In this document: piece by piece, positions 1 through 10,205 of the stretch
How the letters are laid out: every line of letters starts with the position of its first letter
Position numbering within the stretch: position 1 is the stretch's first letter
Assembly (NCBI GenBank): GCA_037074705.1
Contig: CM073591.1
Coordinates: 63,552,897-63,616,896 of the forward strand
Length of the DNA stretch: 64,000 bases
DNA from: Zhengitettix transpicula
Lineage: Eukaryota > Arthropoda > Insecta > Orthoptera > Tetrigidae
Direction: 5' to 3'
The notes under the pieces: model-generated
Seen by the model: the letters and a program-made list of their open reading frames with translations, nothing else
Database searches by the model: none
Told to the model about the DNA's origin: nothing
Translations under genes and position numbers: made by a program

Positions 1-99
1 ATCGGAAATTTGGCTATATGTTCTGAGATTTTTATTGTTCCATTTATATCTTTGCTACAGATTAACCAGAGAAGAGAATGCAGCTCTAAATTAATAAAC

Positions 100-3000
100 A
101 TGAGATTTCGTTTCAAATTGCGGGGAATGTCCCTCGCAAGCTTAAAAGAAAATTATTCAGTTAGTACTGTAATTCGTTAAAAATATAGCCACTATGTATT
201 TTTAGGTTTATTTAATTTTTCCATGTTAGATCAGTAAATACAGAAATAATTGATTTTTTCAGATTATACCATTATTCGTTTTTGTGACGGCTGATTTAAC
301 TTTTGCCGGATATGAATTGTTCCATTTTTGGATACGTCATCCTGAAATAACTTGGGACAGCCGCGGAAACCCTGAGCCGTGGAACGCTTACAGCAACAAG
401 AGATATAAGGTTTTTCTTTGAATTGTTCTTACATAGACTGGTAACTACACATTTCAGAGCGTCGGCATGTATGTGTATTTAAATTAGTAATTAGGTGAAT
501 AGGTAGCCACATTATGAGTACAAATTACGGTTTGCGATTTCAGATTTAAATAAACAAATGAATGTATGTGCTACCATTTTTTCATGCAATGATATTTCAT
601 TATGAGGACATATAAATTAAATGGCCAATTTAATCTGATAAATTATTCAGATAATCGGTTAACAGATTTCAAATTAGGGCTATATACGAGTTTAGTAGCA
701 ACAGAGACGTCCAAGTTATAAATTGACATCGAGATTATATTCCTTCATTTTTCGTATTTATTAATTAAAATATTTATAATTTAACACAGGATTTTCATTC
801 ATTTCAACCGCACATTTAAAAATAAATCATAAAAAATATGTAATACATGTATTCATCGATATTGAATATATTCCTTCACTGTCTTCTTAACGCTACTAAA
901 CCCGTCTTGTTCCACCCTTGTTGTGCAACGCGTTATTCGTTTTTCGCCGTTGAAGGTGTAAAATTTAGAAGAGACTCGAATTACAGTTCGGTGATGTCAC
1001 TCTTAATGAAACCAAGATTGAGCTCAGAAGTTAAGAAATGGACGTCTTAAAATGGAAAATCAAAGCCATAAACGTCGAGCAAGACATGTCAACGACTCCT
1101 GAAACCCTTTGTAGGACAAGGGGAATTTATTTTTGGATCATATCGTGATCTGCAACGAAAGATGGACCCATCACTATACCTAAGAGAACGAATATGGAGT
1201 GGAGGAAAGTTGGATTTCTAAGCCAAGACTCCACTGTCAGCCGGTAAAGTTTTGGCATCTACTCTCCACATTTCGCCTCATTTGACTAGCATATGTTTGG
1301 TCCACTGAAAGAGGAATTAGGACGGGAAAGATTTGAAGACGAAGCTGCGGTCAAACAGTACGTGCGCAATTTGCTACTGAGGCAGCCATCATTTTTCCAT
1401 GAAGGTATCAAAAAGCTTCCTAACTGATGGAGAAAATGAGTTTTTTTAAAAAGAAAACTATGTAGAAAAATAAGTTAATTTAATTTATGAGTAATTTTAT
1501 GCAATGTTAATTAACCCAATTAAACAAATTCCAGTATATATTTGAATGACACTCGTATTTTACGTATTATTTCTTTAGGTGATGCGGTACCGAAAAAAAA
1601 GATGTATTAATTTTTATTTATAGAATAGATAAGGGGTATTTAAATATTTTTATTAAAATAAAATTAGATGTCCATAATCATAACACCAGTGGAAGAGAAA
1701 TTTCTTTATCAAGATTTTGAATCTAAGAAGTACAAAAGATTAAATGTTTGATATATTGTGTAATGAGTTGCCTATAGATGTAAAGAATACAAATAGTTTA
1801 TATGTACTTTACAAAATTATTAGAAATAAAAAAATAGTGATAGGTAAATAGTTTTAAGTATATGTAATTAGCTCTAATCTAAATTGTAAAAATAAATAAC
1901 TAGGCACGGACGCAACGAACCGCTTGGAGTACAGCACTGATTTTGATATTCCAACAGACTCGGAAAAAATAAAATAATAAAATTCCGGTCTAACAAGCCG
2001 AATGTGTCGGAACACAGATCTAAAGAATACTTCGACAGGTTTTAGATTCCTACATAATCCAAATCAATGGATGTATAGCTCTAAAATGTGTAGCTGAATA
2101 CTGCGAATTTTTGAATGGACGAGTGATTTTTTAAGCAAGTGAAGGAAGTGGCTACAGACCTTACAATAAAATACAAAACGTATTTAGGATCCATATTAAT
2201 ATCCTCCCGAAATTGAAAGGTTCAAATTTCAATTAGTTGTGTTACTCCGCGACTTTAAATATATGGTATCATTTAATCTATTGCAAGGCGAATACGTATC
2301 CTAACTTGGTCACGATGTTGCGAATTTCTCTGCAAATTGACCTACGTTCATTTAGCACGCCCAAATTGTGACAAAGCGACTGGCGAATATGTCTACACTG
2401 TGGGAAACTACAGGAAGTTCGAATTATGACGAAAATATCGTCTTATTTGCAGAATCCAGATCTAGGAAATGAATGCCTATACATATAGCACATAAATTAC
2501 AATATAAGGCGTCTGTATTAAAACTATACTAATTATGTAAATAAATAATACTACACAACGTTTCCGTAATCTTTGTTGCTTTCGTCAGGCGATTCAAAAA
2601 ACGTAAGAACGACACGCCACATAAACCAGACGACGAACTCAAAAACGGTGTATTGTTATTGTGGACCTTGTGGGTTTTTTGTGAATCGGCGAACTAAAGC
2701 AAAAAAGATTTCAGAAACGTTTGTGTTATTTATTTATAACATGAAATTAATTATATCGTTATATAAAACAAAGCAATTGCTATTTTTGTAAAAATATTTA
2801 AAATACATACTTTTACGATAAAGAAACGTCTTAGTAAGTTTATTACTTTCAACCCCTTTAAGTACTTAAGTAATATAGATAAAGGGTCATTCCATGCCAA
2901 GTGACCAAATTTTCCAATAAAATTTTAAGTCACCATCTCTAATCTTGCTGAAATTTTGTGTAGGTACAGATATGTGTCTGGGACAATTCTGTGTAAAATT

Positions 3001-6000
3001 TCACCTTAGCAGCCAGCTTCCTGAAAAATGGTAACTACAGACAACTTTTTATCCTCTACACGCAGGTTGCAGTTCCAAGGTTTAAAAAGTTTTAGTTTTA
3101 TTGCTGTTATACCATAAAGTTGCTTAAAAAAACCGTCACGTCAATTTGAGGCAGATTTTTCGTGCTTATAACTTTGGAACAAGACGTTCTACAAACTTAT
3201 TCTTTGGTAAGTTAACTAAACCCATTACTGAATATAAGCTGTCAAAGTATCAGCTTTCAAGCTCACTTTGTTGTCAAGATATATATTAGTTAAAATGAGG
3301 TTCAAATTTTACGCGTCAAATTTTGTGTATTTTCAAACCGAAATAGCAAAAAAAAACATTGGAAAGAGCAGACGTTTTTCTTTTAGAGTCATCTAATTGC
3401 ATTTTAGAGACTCGTCATTAAAGGCCAGAAAAATTACTTTGAAAATTGCATTTATTTAATTACGTGTCGTGAGATACATATATGATTCTACAAACAATCT
3501 GCAGGAAGTTGATAGTCAGTCTGACTGGAATTACCATACTTTTGATTTTAGGGTCAATTTATAAGTTTAACGTACACTTGCTTTGCTCAATAAAGTTTAT
3601 CATATACTATTATTTTATTTAGACTATTATTACTTGCTAGTATTCAGTTTGTATGCTACTTGGAAAATTTCTTTTATTTACTGCAATTTGCCTATTTATA
3701 ATACGATTATTGAAATTTTTTGATATATAATCCAAACACATGATTGAAATTTGTGAAATATCTTCCCGACACATTATTGAAATTTGTGATAAAGAAGAAC
3801 TATATTCAAAGTAAGGTAATAACAATCTTTCAAATTTAAAACCAAGTTAGTAATTGTTCAATAATTTTCTCAATATTTAATGTAACATTTTGAAATAACA
3901 AATTGATTTATAATATGCACTTCAACGAAGGCAAGTCTAATCAACAATGAGTCATTTGCAGCTACCACATCAAAACAAAGTTATGCTTCGTTTACATAAT
4001 TTTTTAATAGTATCTGACTAAACACCTGAACGTGTGTGCCTTTTATCATGGAAACCGAAGAGAACCCACATAAATGCACCATAGGGAACAGTGAAAAGTC
4101 GGTGTGTCACCATACAAGATTCTATTCTCACACAGCTGGCTTAAAATTAATAAGTGAGCTTAGTAGCGCTGACAATGAACTTCAAATTCGACGTTCCGGA
4201 TTTAAATTTGATGAAGGATCTACAATTTGCCCACATCACGAATCAAGTCTGATAACGAATTTGATGCAGTCAAAGTGTTGTAACCCTTTTGGAAAGGAAA
4301 ACCATGCACCAAAGAAAGGTTTGCAACCCATTGACTTGTCAACAGCAGATTACCTAACGGAGCTAACGAAAAAATATGTGAAGTCTGGCCAAAAATTATG
4401 CCCAACATGTAGAAAGGAAATGAAAAACCATAAAGAAGCATCAGCAGTTCCATCTCCATCTTCAGAATATATTCCCGATGATGAAGTGGTACTTTATGAA
4501 AAGATGAACTCAAGTCTGACAGCCATTTAAGTATTTTTTCTGGCCTTAAATGATGAATCTCTAAAATGCAATTAGATGACTCTAAAAGAAAAAAGTCTGC
4601 TCTTTTTCGAATGGTAAAAAAGAACTTGATTGTAGCAAATGTTTTTTTGCTATTCCGGTTTGAAAATACATAAAATTTGATCCTCATATTAACTAACACA
4701 TATCTCGACAACAAAGTGAGCTTGAAAGCTGATACTTTGGCAGCTTAAAGTCAGTAATGGGTTTAGTTAGCTTACCAAAGCTTAAGTTTGTAGAACGTCT
4801 TATTTCAAAGTTATAAGCCCGAAAAGTCGGCCTCAAATTGACGTGACAGGTTTTTTGAGCAACTTTGTGATATAACAGCAATAAAACTAAAACTTTTTAA
4901 ACCTTGAAACTGCAACCATCGTGTACAACATAAGTAGTTGTCTCTGGTTGCCATTTTTCAGGAAGCTAGCTGCTACAGTTCCACAACAGTAGTACTTCAA
5001 ACTTCACAATCTATTCACGCGCACGGTTGAATTGCACAGGTGACTTATTTTCAGGAGGCCCTGGCTACTAGTGAATCTACAGAGCCTGCGAGAGGATTCT
5101 CTCGCAGGTAACCTGCGAGGGATTTTCTCTCGCAGGCAGAACCTTTTAGGAGAAATACGAAGGGGCTACCTTTGGATATGCCTTTTCCTCTCCGTTTTTG
5201 AACTAAGGTTCCCACAAGCCGAGGCACCTCGGCCTGTTTTGAGAGGTTTATGTTCCGGGGTCGCAGACTTTGGGCATACGGTAAGAGTTGTTCGCTATTC
5301 CCATTGGAATAGTCGGCCAGCTGCCTCCTAAACTGGTCGAGGCACGGAGAAGGGAATGCTGCGTCCCCACAGCAAACTCCTCTCCTGCTGTCGGAAGGGC
5401 GTGGGACAAGTACCCAATGCCCGACCTACCCGATGCAGGTTTTCCTAGGGTTTTCCCTGCATTTCTTTAGGCGAATGCCGGGTAGGATCCTTAAACTATA
5501 GCCCGGGGGCCCTAGTTAACCCTTGGCTACCTTCCTCCACCCTTCCGCATCCCCCCTTTCAAATCCCTTCCTATGCTATAAAAGGGGAGTTGCCCAATGT
5601 GGATCACCCTCACGTAGCCTGTTGCCCTAAGAAAAAAAAACTAGTGAATCTACAGAGCCTGCGAGAGGATTCTCTCGCAGGTAACCTTCGAGGGATTTTC
5701 TCTCGCAGGCAGAACCTTTTAGGAGAGATACGAAGGGGCTGCCTTTGGGTATGCCTTTTCCTCTCCGTTTTTGAACTAAGGTTCCCACAAGCCGAGGCAC
5801 CTCAGTCTGTTTTGAGAGGTTTATGTTCCGGGGTCGCAGACTTTGGGCATACGGTAAGAGTTGTTCGCTATTCCCATTGGAATAGTCGGCCAGCTGCCTC
5901 CTAAACTGGTCGAGGCACGGAGAAGGGAATGCTGCGTCCCCACAGCAAACTCCTCTCCTGCTGTCGGAAGGGCGTGGGACAAGTACCCAATGTCCGACCT

Positions 6001-7524
6001 ACCCGATGCAGGTTTTTCTAAGGTTTTCCCTGCATTTCTTTAGACAAATGCGAGGTAGGATCCTTAAAATATAGCCCGGGGGCCCTAGTTAACCCTTGGC
6101 TACCTTCCTCTACCCTTCCGCATCCCCCCTTTCAAATCCCTTCCTATGCTATTAAAGGGGAGTTGCCCAATGTGGATTACCCTCATGTAGCCTGTTGCCC
6201 TTAAAAAAAAAGTAGTGTATCTTAGATTTTGCACATCACTTGAAGCTTTATTCAACACTGTCACCAAATTTCATCAAAATCCATGGTGGTACCCAAAACG
6301 CGATTTGGTCACTTGGCATGGAATGACCCTAAAGTAATTTCGAATATACACAATTCTATTCTGCCGAGGAAAATCCCGTTCAAGTCTTGTTATTTGGAAT
6401 TTCGGAAGCTTAAAACGGGTTCATCAGATTCAAGAAAGTTAAACCCAAAATGCTACATTTAAAGTTGTGCAATATCTTTAAACTTTTTTGTTGCGAAAAT
6501 TAGATACCTAACTAATCAGTTATACGTATAATAATAAATATAAATTTCCGCTTGGTTCGTTAGTCAATCGGAACGGAAAGTAGGAAGAGAAATAATATAA
6601 ATTTTTACTATACTCCGTCGAGTTTATTCGTGGCAACGTAGGAAGTCTCAAGACTGAAAATAGTTATCTACAGTTGCGATAAGATTTTCATTTGCTGCAA
6701 TTATTTTCCCGCTGAGTCACATATTGACGTTTGTGAATAAGATGCATAGAGGCAGTAATTCGAATCTTACGACGTGCTGTTTTGCAGAGGCGACACTAAA
6801 TCTGCGAAAAATGACCACTCAGTGCACCAATTACTTCCGTGGAAACTCCCTTCTTGTGTTGTGGAAAATGACAAAGTAGAAAGATGAAAGAAAAGTGATT
6901 GAAGATGTGGATTTGCATAATACAATTTCGAAGTTTCGAACGGTAAAAAAAACTCCGTTCATCTTCAGAGAATAGCTGGGCATACAATTCCGAAGACACT
7001 CAACATAAAAACCTAAATTAATATCTTGATATAAAATTATAGCTCGGTTTCTTAAATTAAGAAAACTTAATGCAGAGTAGACAGAGTTACAAATCAAGTA
7101 TATTTATTTAAACATATATTCATACAAAAATAAACTATGACTTTACAAATCAATTAGGGAAATTTGAACGAGTCTTTCCGTAAATGAATTTAAAGTTCAG
7201 CAATCAACACATATTACAGCAGATTTACATAATTGATTGGTTTGAATTAAAAGTGACAGTGTTTGTTTGTTCGCAAGAGGGGATCTAAGTCTTTATGTCC
7301 ACATTTGATTTTGTTTGTATATGACAACGCTATTATTATGTTTTATACATATTAATTAGAGTAGTAATTTGTATTGTATATAGTACATGTAGACTGTAAA
7401 TATTTCTTTCTTTTCGTAGAATTACGCGCCTTTTCGAGATTATACTAACATTAAGACACCTGCACCGGATTACAAACAACCATCACCAACAGATAATCAA
7501 GATGCATGCAAGCCACAAAAGTAA
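100..7524 (+). CDS. NDUFA4: NDUFA4-family mitochondrial respiratory subunit, 3 exons
   Basis: Exons read as 100-159, 263-409 and 7420-7524, all joined in phase 0 with GT-AG introns, giving 103 residues. Exon 2 encodes a hydrophobic segment starting IIPLFVFV (residues 21-28; membrane span about 21-45), followed by the family hallmark NPEPW at 56-60. Exon 3 encodes YAPFRDYTNI (71-80) and ends TPAPDYK plus a short polar tail. This order (membrane helix, tryptophan, NPEPW, Y-x-P-x-RDY) is that of NDUFA4/MLRQ, a small inner-membrane protein first assigned to complex I and now to cytochrome c oxidase. The first ATG at 100 gives a basic N-terminus; the ATG at 127 (MSLASLKENYS) fits the usual family length better and may be the true start. 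A pyrimidine-rich AG at 59-60 could be an acceptor, so an upstream exon is possible. The hydrophobic segment is quite divergent, suggesting a paralogue. Intron 2 is 7 kb and full of mobile elements. Confidence 0.85.
410..1079. other. NDUFA4 intron 2, first part: nothing recognisable
   Basis: AT-rich intron sequence. The short open frame at 847-1050 shows no family motif and I treat it as chance. Confidence 0.5.
1080..1440 (+). mobile_element. Mariner transposase relic (C-terminal part)
   Basis: The + strand carries a decayed mariner/Tc1-type transposase. After frame breaks one reads a degenerate catalytic-block motif (LDHIVICNERWTHHY, family form DRIVTGDETWVHHY) near 1127-1171, a PLSAGKVLAST segment near 1230-1265, and an uninterrupted C-terminus FGPLKEELGRERF... 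FFHEGIKKLPN near 1294-1425, ending in a stop. The family ends FGPLKxxLxGxxF... FFxxGIxKLxxRW. Frameshifts and stops make it inactive. No inverted terminal repeats were identified. Confidence 0.75.
1441..2882. other. Intronic AT-rich DNA, mostly unassigned
   Basis: No gene seen. At about 2550-2640 the text ACACAACGTTTCC...GCTTTCGTCAGG resembles the tail-type motif at 32,155-32,200 (CACAACGTTTCTGG...CTTTCTTCAG) and 25,395-25,420, so this is probably the end of an old dispersed repeat. Confidence 0.4.
4036..4530 (+). CDS. Transposon-internal Cys/His-rich protein fragment, 164 residues
   Basis: An open frame lying exactly between the two inner inverted repeats of the 2883-6330 element. It has spaced Cys/His clusters: CTIGNSEKSVCHH near the N-terminus, STICPHHESSLIT around residue 60, SKCCNPFGKENH around 75-86, and GQKLCPTCRKEM around 118-129. 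This suggests a zinc-binding module. Its end (EVVLYEKMNSSLTAI) runs to a stop just before the inner repeat, so it looks like the truncated N-terminal part of a longer transposon-encoded protein. From memory the arrangement is like cysteine-rich proteins found in many copies in arthropod genomes, but I cannot name a family. The isolated ATG at 4036 is followed by a second at 4048. Confidence 0.5.
   Translation: MPFIMETEENPHKCTIGNSEKSVCHHTRFYSHTAGLKLISELSSADNELQIRRSGFKFDEGSTICPHHESSLITNLMQSKCCNPFGKENHAPKKGLQPIDLSTADYLTELTKKYVKSGQKLCPTCRKEMKNHKEASAVPSPSSEYIPDDEVVLYEKMNSSLTAI
5068..5640 (+). repeat. 573-bp poly(A)-tailed retroposon, copy 1 of a tandem dimer
   Basis: Starts CTAGTGAATCTACAGAG and ends GCCCTAAG followed by nine A. 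It is more GC-rich than its surroundings. Its first ~70 bases hold two adjacent hairpins: CCTGCGAGAG-GATT-CTCTCGCAGG at 5085-5108, then a similar one ending about 5137. The next copy begins directly after the A tract. No clear pol III A/B boxes were found, and the two overlapping open frames do not resemble known proteins, so I call it a non-autonomous retroposon (long SINE or LINE 3' piece) rather than a gene. Confidence 0.65.
5641..6211 (+). repeat. 573-bp retroposon, copy 2 of the tandem dimer
   Basis: Nearly identical to 5068-5640, differing by scattered single bases (for example GCCCGACC to GTCCGACC, and GCGAATGCCGGG to ACAAATGCGAGG), with its own A-rich tail at 6203-6211. The head-to-tail junction has no spacer. 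Confidence 0.65.
6331..7419. other. NDUFA4 intron 2, last part: nothing recognisable
   Basis: AT-rich. The overlapping minus-strand open frames at 6796-7097 show no domain. The intron ends in a pyrimidine-rich acceptor (TTTCTTTTCGTAG) before exon 3 at 7420. Confidence 0.5.
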
Positions 7525-7825
7525 ACATATAGCATATGGATAATTTAAGAAATAGAAAATGCCAAATCTTTATGTAACTATGTTTATAATGAACTCAAAA
7601 ATATTCTGGACGACATTGAGTGATAATCTATTATTCATACAACCGTTTTGACTGGATGCTCAAATTTTGTAACTTTTTACATTGCTGAAATTAATTATTT
7701 TATTTATTTATATAACAGTATTTTTATAATATGAACAATTAACAAATATTTTACCTCACTAAGTCATGTGTTTCAAGTAATTATTATTATTTGTTTTCAT
7801 GTTGAGTTCACAGTAAAATGTAGAA

Positions 7826-7831
7826 AATAAA
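7826..7831 (+). terminator. Candidate poly(A) signal of the NDUFA4 gene
   Basis: AATAAA about 300 bases after the stop codon at 7522-7524. It is the first canonical hexamer I noticed downstream. In such AT-rich DNA this is weak evidence. Confidence 0.3.
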
Positions 7832-9404
7832 TTATATCACTTGAGAACAGCACTAATTATATTTTGTCATTTTCAACTATATTATAATTTCAGTTCTACA
7901 GAAGCAGAACATTTAGCCTTAGTAACGGAGATGATCCATTCAAGTTTCAGTTTTTCATTTAGGTGATTCATTCAATGAACAAAAAATTTATTATTAACTC
8001 ATTCAACATTTAATGAAGTGGCTATATTTTATCGATTCCACACAGTAATACTATATATGAGTTATTTCCAAATGAAAACAGCCGGATACAAACTAAGAAA
8101 TAATTAATCATTAAAAAATTAGAAGCCAAGGAAAATTACAAATTAACATGCTCCGAAATTCGATTTACAAAAATTTCAATTATTTCATTAAGCAAAAATA
8201 AATTGAGAATTAATCATTCTTGCAAAAAATATGACTTTTGGCACAGCTGTAGCCTCGATTCATTTTTATAAGATATACGAACTGTCATACATATGTTCTA
8301 GATAATGCTTTAGATTTTACTATCATAAACATTTTCTCTTCAGAACAAGAATTCCTATTCGCAAAATCATACAGCGAAATATATTCTCTAAATTATAAAA
8401 TATTGAATTAACAATAGATAAAAACAAGACAAGTTGAATTAATACTTCATTAGATGTATAGTGGAAGTGTGTGGTCTACCTGGCGAGGAATGTGACATTG
8501 TGGCCAGTGAAGGTCGATTATTACGCCTGAAAGTGTGGAGAAGATGGATGTGCCAACCGTCGAAACGTTGAAGCAAACAAACCTCGTTACCCGGACGGAA
8601 TCCCGAAAACTCTTCATCCTTGAAGAAATTATGTTATTTACTCACTTTATTCAGTACATTAGTTAAATGTGAATCGGAATATAACAAAATGTTTGTTTAG
8701 TTACTTATTGTGGCATTTAGTGTGGCAAATAATAAGACATATATATATATATATATTGTAATAATTAAAAAATAATATGAATGTGGCGTTTATAAATGAA
8801 AGAACTTAAGTGAAAACTATTAAACAAGATTTATTAACAATTTTAAAACAAATATAAAATACACAAAATATTTGGGATCTCAGGGTCTTGAACTGGGTTT
8901 GATAAATGGCAGAATTTATATAATCAAAATTACATTTACCTTTTATGGAAATCAATGCGTCTGAACATAGACGAAATTTGTTGCGGAAGAAATAATACTA
9001 AAGATTGAATTTAAACAATTTCAATTTTATCAAGAATTAAGGATCTCATTTTATCGATAATTAAATAATTAAAGAACGATCTGACTTTTATCTTTTAAAC
9101 ACGGTTTACAAATTATTTTAAAGTTTTCTCTACTTACGGCCGCCCAGGTCTCATTTTTAGTTTTTCGTGCACAATTTTGGGGACATCACTGATTCTAAGT
9201 TCTCACAGACTCTAAATGTTTACAGGCTCTAATTGGCGTTGTTTGTTAGTTGGTTTAACACAAATTGGTTGGTTCTCGATGCTTTACTGCAACCTGGATT
9301 TGTGGATCTCGTGACTTTAGTTGACAATGGACTTCATTGGTTTGTCTATGGCCAGCATGATGAATCTACGCTCGACCACCGAATACACACTAGTTGCTCT
9401 GTCT

Positions 9405-9605
9405 CCTTCCCGACTGAAGATTGCTTTACTTTTTAATATTTGAAAGCATGTTTGTGACTGGACCACATTCTTTCGTTCTGACTGCCGACTGTAAAACTTT
9501 TCGTCTGATCTATTCGCTGTCTGCTGCCCGACTGATATCTGTTCAAATTTTCATGACTTGGAATTTTGGTCTTTTCTCCTCGCTGCCTACTGCCCGACTG
9601 TAAAG
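9405..9605 (+). repeat. Degenerate tandem words around (C)TGCCCGACTG
   Basis: The words TTCCCGACTGAAGATTGCTTT, ACTGCCGACTGTAAAACTTTT, TGCTGCCCGACTGATATCTG and ACTGCCCGACTGTAAAGCTT recur at roughly 55-75-base intervals. This is an imperfect minisatellite-like block. Two short open frames across it look accidental. Confidence 0.4.
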
Positions 9606-10097
9606 CTTCGTCTCGTAAATTTTGAGCGCGTAAAACCTTCTCAACCGATCAACAATGTTTTCTTTGCCTTGCCGGTTTGTTGTGGCATCCGCTCTATATC
9701 CACTAATGAGTCATCTACAATTCAACTTTTCAATTAGAACAATGCCTTAATTACCAATTACTACAATATATATATATATATACTTTATATGATGTACAAT
9801 CTTCAACTTGAATTAATTAATTGTCTTAATATTTTAATGTAAAACTGGAGACCTCTGTACAATGCTAAAATAATATTCACTACTATTTATAGTTCATTAA
9901 TTATATTTCTGTAACTTCTCTTTCTTTACATGTAACAAAAATGCCATGCGTTCAACATACATTTGTGCCTTATTAATAGTCATTACGAATACCAATATCA
10001 ATAGGGAACTGCTTGCTGTTTAAATTTAATTATTTTAAGCCCTCAATTTATATTTTCAAAATAAGTAACATAACAAAATAAAAAATAATTAATTTAG

Positions 10098-10205
10098 GAA
10101 GGCTTCTCGGGTTTCCACCCGGGTTATCTCGGTAGACATCTACATTTCGACGGATAAACCCAAAAAGCCTTTCTAAATTCTATTCACCGGGAAAACCTTC
10201 GATCT
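10098..10205. repeat. Dispersed-repeat relic with CCGGG-type hairpin
   Basis: Contains two near-reverse-complementary parts (AGGAAGGCTTCTCGGGTTT... and ...AACCCAAAAAGCCTTTCT) followed by TTCACCGGGAAAACCTTCGATCT. The last phrase matches the ends at 16,510-16,535 (CACCGGGAAAGGCTTCAATCT) and 24,270-24,285 (CACCAGGAAAACCTACGG). It is therefore one member of a dispersed family, probably a retroelement tail. Confidence 0.5.

Larger units (their letters stand above)
2883..6330. mobile_element. 3.4-kb terminal-inverted-repeat DNA transposon, unidentified family
   Basis: The left end (2883-2910) and right end (6303-6330) are exact reverse complements over 28 bp, beginning AGGGTCATTCCATGCCAAG. Inside them, about 3025-3440 and 4530-4990 are a second, imperfect inverted pair: the words for GCCAGAAAAA, GTCATCTAATTGCATTTTAGAGA, GCTTTCAAGCTCACTTTGTTGTC and AATTGACGTGAC occur in both in opposite orientation. 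Thus the termini are long and compound. The interior holds one Cys/His-rich open frame (4036-4530). The right arm is split by two tandem retroposons (5068-6211). No transposase was recognised, so it is probably non-autonomous. I could not find a convincing target-site duplication (left flank ATAGATAA, right flank AAAGTAAT). Confidence 0.7.

Noticed and set aside
5071..5470. Protein-coding gene in the 573-bp repeat
   Set aside because: Two overlapping frames recur only because the DNA repeats. No known motif, and the third copy differs by frame-changing substitutions.
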